DNA of 9,194 nucleotides from positions 1 to 9,194 of the forward strand of contig JAAZFA010000329.1 in the NCBI GenBank assembly GCA_012511995.1. The letters run 5' to 3'. The position numbers and the translations under genes are program-made. The DNA is from Thermoproteota archaeon. Its GTDB lineage: Archaea > Thermoproteota > Bathyarchaeia > Bathyarchaeales > Bathycorpusculaceae. Shown here piece after piece: positions 7,122-9,194 of the stretch. Below the pieces are notes generated by a model. It saw only the letters and a program-made list of their open reading frames with translations, had not been told where the DNA came from and did not search any database. Within the stretch, counting starts at the first letter, position 1. Each line of letters starts with the position of its first letter.

Positions 7122-7847
7122 ATGAAACACCTAAAGATAGTGGCATTCGACTGCCCAGATGCATGGTTTAAAGCCTTAAATGCAATATGGCAAGAAGGTG
7201 ACATGTTCCCAGTCGGTTTTGGTTCAGAAGAAACAGAAACTAAAAAATTAAACTTAACCATTGAAATTTCTCACCCAGAAAATCGACCTCTCGTCAGCGA
7301 TAAAGCACCCTGTGACCTCAAATATGTTCAAGGATACGCCTTAGAATACCTTTGGTGTGGGGAGAAGAAAGAAGATGAAACCTACACCTACGGTAGCCGC
7401 CTCAATGATCCAGTTAACCAAGTTGAGGCAGCCGTCAAACGGTATGTTCAAGAACAACGTGACCGTCAAGTAACTATGGTAATTAGACGCCCAGAAGACA
7501 TTATAAAATATACTTCTAAAGGCAATAAAAGTGAGCCGCCATGCCTTAGTTTGATTGATACTGAGGTCCTCAACGGGCAAATGCATTTAACGTGCTACTT
7601 TCGCAGCTGGGATGCATTTGGGGGTTTACCAGCTAACATTGCGGGGCTTCAACTCTTCAATGAAGCTTTCGTTACAGAAATTAACGAACAAAGTAACTTA
7701 TCTCTTAAAACCGGTAAACTAATTTTCCACTCTAAAAATTGCCATATTTATCGTCGCCAATATAATTTAATTAAAGAGCTACTTGGTCCCAAAAATACAG
7801 CTAAATCAATCCGGTTAGCAAAAACCATTAAGGAAACTCGGGTATAA
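7122..7847 (+). CDS. thyA: Thymidylate synthase, archaeal ThyA type
   Basis: A 241-residue enzyme expected to make dTMP from dUMP with a methylene-pterin donor. The core aligns by eye with classical ThyA: the nucleophile Cys141 in EPPC, RSWD (161-164) matching the dUMP phosphate-binding R-S-x-D, GGLPANIA (167-174) with Asn172, and HIY (208-210) matching H-L-Y of the bacterial enzyme. The N-terminal half is short and unlike bacterial ThyA, as in the archaeal branch known from methanogens, where tetrahydromethanopterin rather than folate is the likely carrier. That cofactor assignment is inference. dCMP/dUMP hydroxymethylase is the main alternative in this superfamily. The first ATG is used and fits the family. 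It stands alone; its last 20 bases overlap the rhodanese relic on the other strand. Confidence 0.87.
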   Translation: MKHLKIVAFDCPDAWFKALNAIWQEGDMFPVGFGSEETETKKLNLTIEISHPENRPLVSDKAPCDLKYVQGYALEYLWCGEKKEDETYTYGSRLNDPVNQVEAAVKRYVQEQRDRQVTMVIRRPEDIIKYTSKGNKSEPPCLSLIDTEVLNGQMHLTCYFRSWDAFGGLPANIAGLQLFNEAFVTEINEQSNLSLKTGKLIFHSKNCHIYRRQYNLIKELLGPKNTAKSIRLAKTIKETRV

Positions 7848-7983
7848 AACTATGAGGTTCTTCGGTATTGAGTAGCTTAAGTTTATTCCAAGCATTCATA
7901 CCGCCTAATACATTGAATGTATGGGTAAAATCTGCGCGCTCAAGAATACTTAATATTATACTAGCTCGGTTACCAGGTGGGGT
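7828..7983 (-). pseudogene. Relic of a rhodanese-like domain (C-terminal part)
   Basis: Minus-strand frame of 51 residues ending in TAA at 7830-7828. It reads TPPGNRAS, then ILERADFTHTFNVLGGMNAW, then NKLKLLNTEEPHSFIPEFP. The order active-site loop (Cys-x-x-Gly-x-Arg), helix, then N-V-x-GG-M-x-A-W is the C-terminal half of a rhodanese (sulfurtransferase) domain. The catalytic Cys position is Thr here, and two in-frame TAA codons (7989-7984) immediately precede it, so the N-terminal half is cut off; no start codon is available. I see no convincing continuation upstream in other frames. The relic overlaps the end of the thymidylate synthase gene. Decayed sulfurtransferase is the best reading; it could also be the tail of a multidomain protein that carried a rhodanese module. 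Confidence 0.6.
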
Positions 7984-8060
7984 TTATTAGGTTTGACGTA
8001 TGTATTTAGCACTTGAAGATAAACGATACTTTTTAACCTAATTTCTATACAAACGCAAAC

Positions 8061-8233
8061 AATTTGAATTGTGTGTTGTTTTTTAAGGAGTAAGTTTTGG
8101 GTGTGGTAGGATGGGTGTTGAGGTGGGGTTTTTAGGTGGGTGTGGGTGGGTGTGAGGGTTTTAATGGGGTGTTGGTGTTGTGTGTGGGTTGGTGAATTTT
8201 TGTGTTTTGGGAAAAGTTGGTTGTTTGAAAAAG
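8061..8233 (+). repeat. C-free G/T-rich tract with G-quadruplex motif
   Basis: For 173 consecutive bases the plus strand has no C at all. In the inner 120 bases (8101-8220) I count 59 G, 48 T, 13 A and 0 C. Ten runs of three or more G occur; four of them (8138-8140, 8144-8146, 8148-8150, 8156-8158) are separated by loops of 3, 1 and 5 bases, a canonical G-quadruplex motif. All frames on both strands are closed or low-complexity, so it is not coding. No regular repeat unit is present; it is irregular G/T sequence. Function unknown. Confidence 0.8.
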
Positions 8234-8451
8234 CTTCGTGAGCAAGGGTAGATTTCCCTAAGAAAAACCAGTAAAATAATTACTACTAAGGTCTAATATT
8301 TTTATCTCGTATTTTGAAGCCTTTTCCAGCAAGTTCTTTTCACCTTCTGTAATCTGGTTTTAGTTATCTTCTGACAAAATTAACTTCTATACTATTACAA
8401 AAGATATTTCGATTTATTTCTTCCTAAATTGTGGATCACTCTTAATACTTC
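8234..8451. other. Non-coding stretch before the DUF2096-like gene
   Basis: Ordinary AT-rich sequence follows the C-free tract. A 33-codon open frame on the minus strand (8258-8359) reads NQITEGEKNLLEKASKYEIK and so on; it looks protein-like but is too short and lacks context. No RNA gene or clear promoter recognised. Confidence 0.4.
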
Positions 8452-8492
8452 AATGTTATAATGTTATAATGTTATAATGTTATAATGTTATA
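8452..8492 (+). repeat. Five perfect copies of an 8-base tandem repeat
   Basis: ATGTTATA is repeated five times without error at 8453-8492, plus one matching base before it. It ends two bases before the ribosome binding site TTGAGGT (8494-8500 region) of the following gene. Each unit carries a TATA-like core, so the array may be part of the promoter or leader, and its copy number may vary. Confidence 0.92.
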
Positions 8493-8506
8493 TTGAGGTC
8501 CCACTT

Positions 8507-9019
8507 ATGGGTCACAATTTGGTATCTTGGAAAGTTCTCGAAGAAATGATGCTTGAACTGAAAAATTCAGGCGTAATAATTCCCGTAAAAGTAGTTGAAG
8601 ATCTTAGAGCCGCAAAGTCAATGATTCATCTCATCTATACTGACGGTGGTCATAGCGACACTCTGAAAAAAACTGAGGAGTATTTGGCCAACGTAGAATC
8701 TTTTGTTATAACTGAGGGACAAAACCTTTACGGTGCCGACGAGGCAGATAAGTGGTTAAGACGCTTGGAAGATGCCAATATTGAATCTTTAGAAAAATCA
8801 ACTTCGCCTGATAAGTATATAGTAGGCGTACCTCGTGATCAGAGATGGGTTAGAATTGAGCCAACTGGTGAAGTTACCGCTGAGACAGTATTGTTAGTCG
8901 CCAAAGACCATTGTATGCAAGCCAGAATGCAGTCGGATGGAAAGATAGTTGTGTGTGGGCAACCAGAAAACTTAAAAGCCTTTGTTAAAAAAATAGCGAC
9001 ATTAAACCCTCGACGGTAA
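8507..9019 (+). CDS. DUF2096-like conserved archaeal protein of unknown function
   Basis: A soluble 170-residue protein. The N-terminal helical part SWKVLEEMMLELKNSGVIIP (7-26) followed by VVEDLRAAKSMIHLI (28-42) and the C-terminal WVRIEPTGEV, DHCMQARMQSDGKIVVCG and ENLKAFVKKIA blocks resemble DUF2096, a family I know only from archaea and without an assigned role. There are no membrane segments, signal peptide or metal-binding cysteine clusters (only Cys136 and Cys149 or nearby). ATG follows GAGGT (8495-8499) by seven bases; the octamer array sits immediately upstream. The gap to the next gene is 71 bases, so a shared transcript is possible. The family assignment is from memory and could be wrong; no function is offered. 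Confidence 0.7.
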   Translation: MGHNLVSWKVLEEMMLELKNSGVIIPVKVVEDLRAAKSMIHLIYTDGGHSDTLKKTEEYLANVESFVITEGQNLYGADEADKWLRRLEDANIESLEKSTSPDKYIVGVPRDQRWVRIEPTGEVTAETVLLVAKDHCMQARMQSDGKIVVCGQPENLKAFVKKIATLNPRR

Positions 9020-9090
9020 GACATTTTTGGATGAAATAGGGTAAATTTATTAGTTGTACCCATACTGCTTTAGGTTTAAGGCGAATCAGT

Positions 9091-9194
9091 GTGTCGATAG
9101 CAACCAAACAAAAACGCATCCAACGCGTTAAAATGGTATCTACCGGATTCTTTGTAGGAACTGGCGCATTGTTGTTGGCTTTTTTGCCATTCAC
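9091..9194 (+). CDS. N-terminus of a probable membrane protein, partial at window end
   Basis: From GTG at 9091, preceded by AAGGCGA at six to seven bases, the frame stays open to the edge for 34 codons. It begins MSIATKQKRIQRVKMVSTGF, a positively charged head, then a hydrophobic stretch FFVGTGALLLAFLPF typical of a first transmembrane helix with the N-terminus inside. No ATG is available upstream; an in-frame TAG lies at 9037-9039. An internal ATG at 9133 would give a shorter start. The function cannot be told from this piece. The opposite-strand frame here is less protein-like and lacks a start context. Confidence 0.55.
   Translation, partial: MSIATKQKRIQRVKMVSTGFFVGTGALLLAFLPF

Noticed and set aside
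8091..8220. G/T-rich tract as a coding region or as telomere-type repeats
   Set aside because: Plus-strand frames close quickly and translate to low-complexity Gly/Val/Trp sequence; no regular repeat unit exists.
8258..8359. Short minus-strand frame resembling a protein tail (NLLEKASKYEIKILDLSS)
   Set aside because: Only 33 codons, flanked by stops, with no supported start or homologue that I recognise; possibly another relic, but evidence is too thin.
8453..8492. Octamer array as a CRISPR
   Set aside because: Units are contiguous 8-base repeats without spacers and no cas genes are near.
7848..8506. Replication origin in the long intergenic gap
   Set aside because: No origin-recognition-box repeats or orc1/cdc6 gene are visible; strand asymmetry and AT-rich repeats alone are not enough.
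8985..9194. Minus-strand open frame at the right edge
   Set aside because: It overlaps the end of the DUF2096-like gene, has no recognisable motif, and the plus-strand GTG frame with a transmembrane helix is a better explanation.

Overview
The window reads as chromosomal DNA of an archaeon. The strongest evidence is a complete group II chaperonin (thermosome) with a Gly-Gly-Met tail. It is supported by a thymidylate synthase of the short archaeal type, a protein resembling the archaea-only family DUF2096, BRE/TATA-type promoter elements and oligo-T stretches behind genes. Moderate AT-richness, clear Shine-Dalgarno sites before several genes and several likely TTG/GTG starts fit an uncultured anaerobic lineage. 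Bathyarchaeia or a relative is my guess from gene content, and it is not proven by anything in the window.

Left part (1-3280): a carbohydrate locus. On the minus strand a family-4 glycosyltransferase overlaps by 25 bases with a following gene for a probable (alpha/alpha)6-type glycan enzyme, which runs off the left edge. Divergently, on the plus strand, lies a GH130 mannoside phosphorylase/hydrolase, closed by a hairpin plus T-run terminator. The three together suggest synthesis and phosphorolytic turnover of a mannose-containing glycan.

Middle part (3281-4580): a two-gene operon encoding a 15-cysteine four-helix copper-binding-type protein with an unusual N-terminal extension, and a hemerythrin-like HHE protein with all iron ligands. 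This looks like a metal/oxygen/redox handling unit. Its leader contains an inverted repeat placed where a repressor could sit, and a possible hairpin over the ribosome binding site.

Right part (4581-9194): the thermosome behind a good archaeal promoter, ended by a long T-run; a probable decayed small gene on the minus strand; archaeal thymidylate synthase; a 660-base non-coding stretch; a DUF2096-like gene; and the start of a membrane protein running off the right edge. The non-coding stretch holds three odd things: a rhodanese C-terminal relic on the minus strand, a 173-base tract with no C on the plus strand and a canonical G-quadruplex motif, and five perfect copies of an 8-base repeat touching the ribosome binding site of the DUF2096-like gene. 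The C-free tract and the octamer array are the least explained structures in the window.
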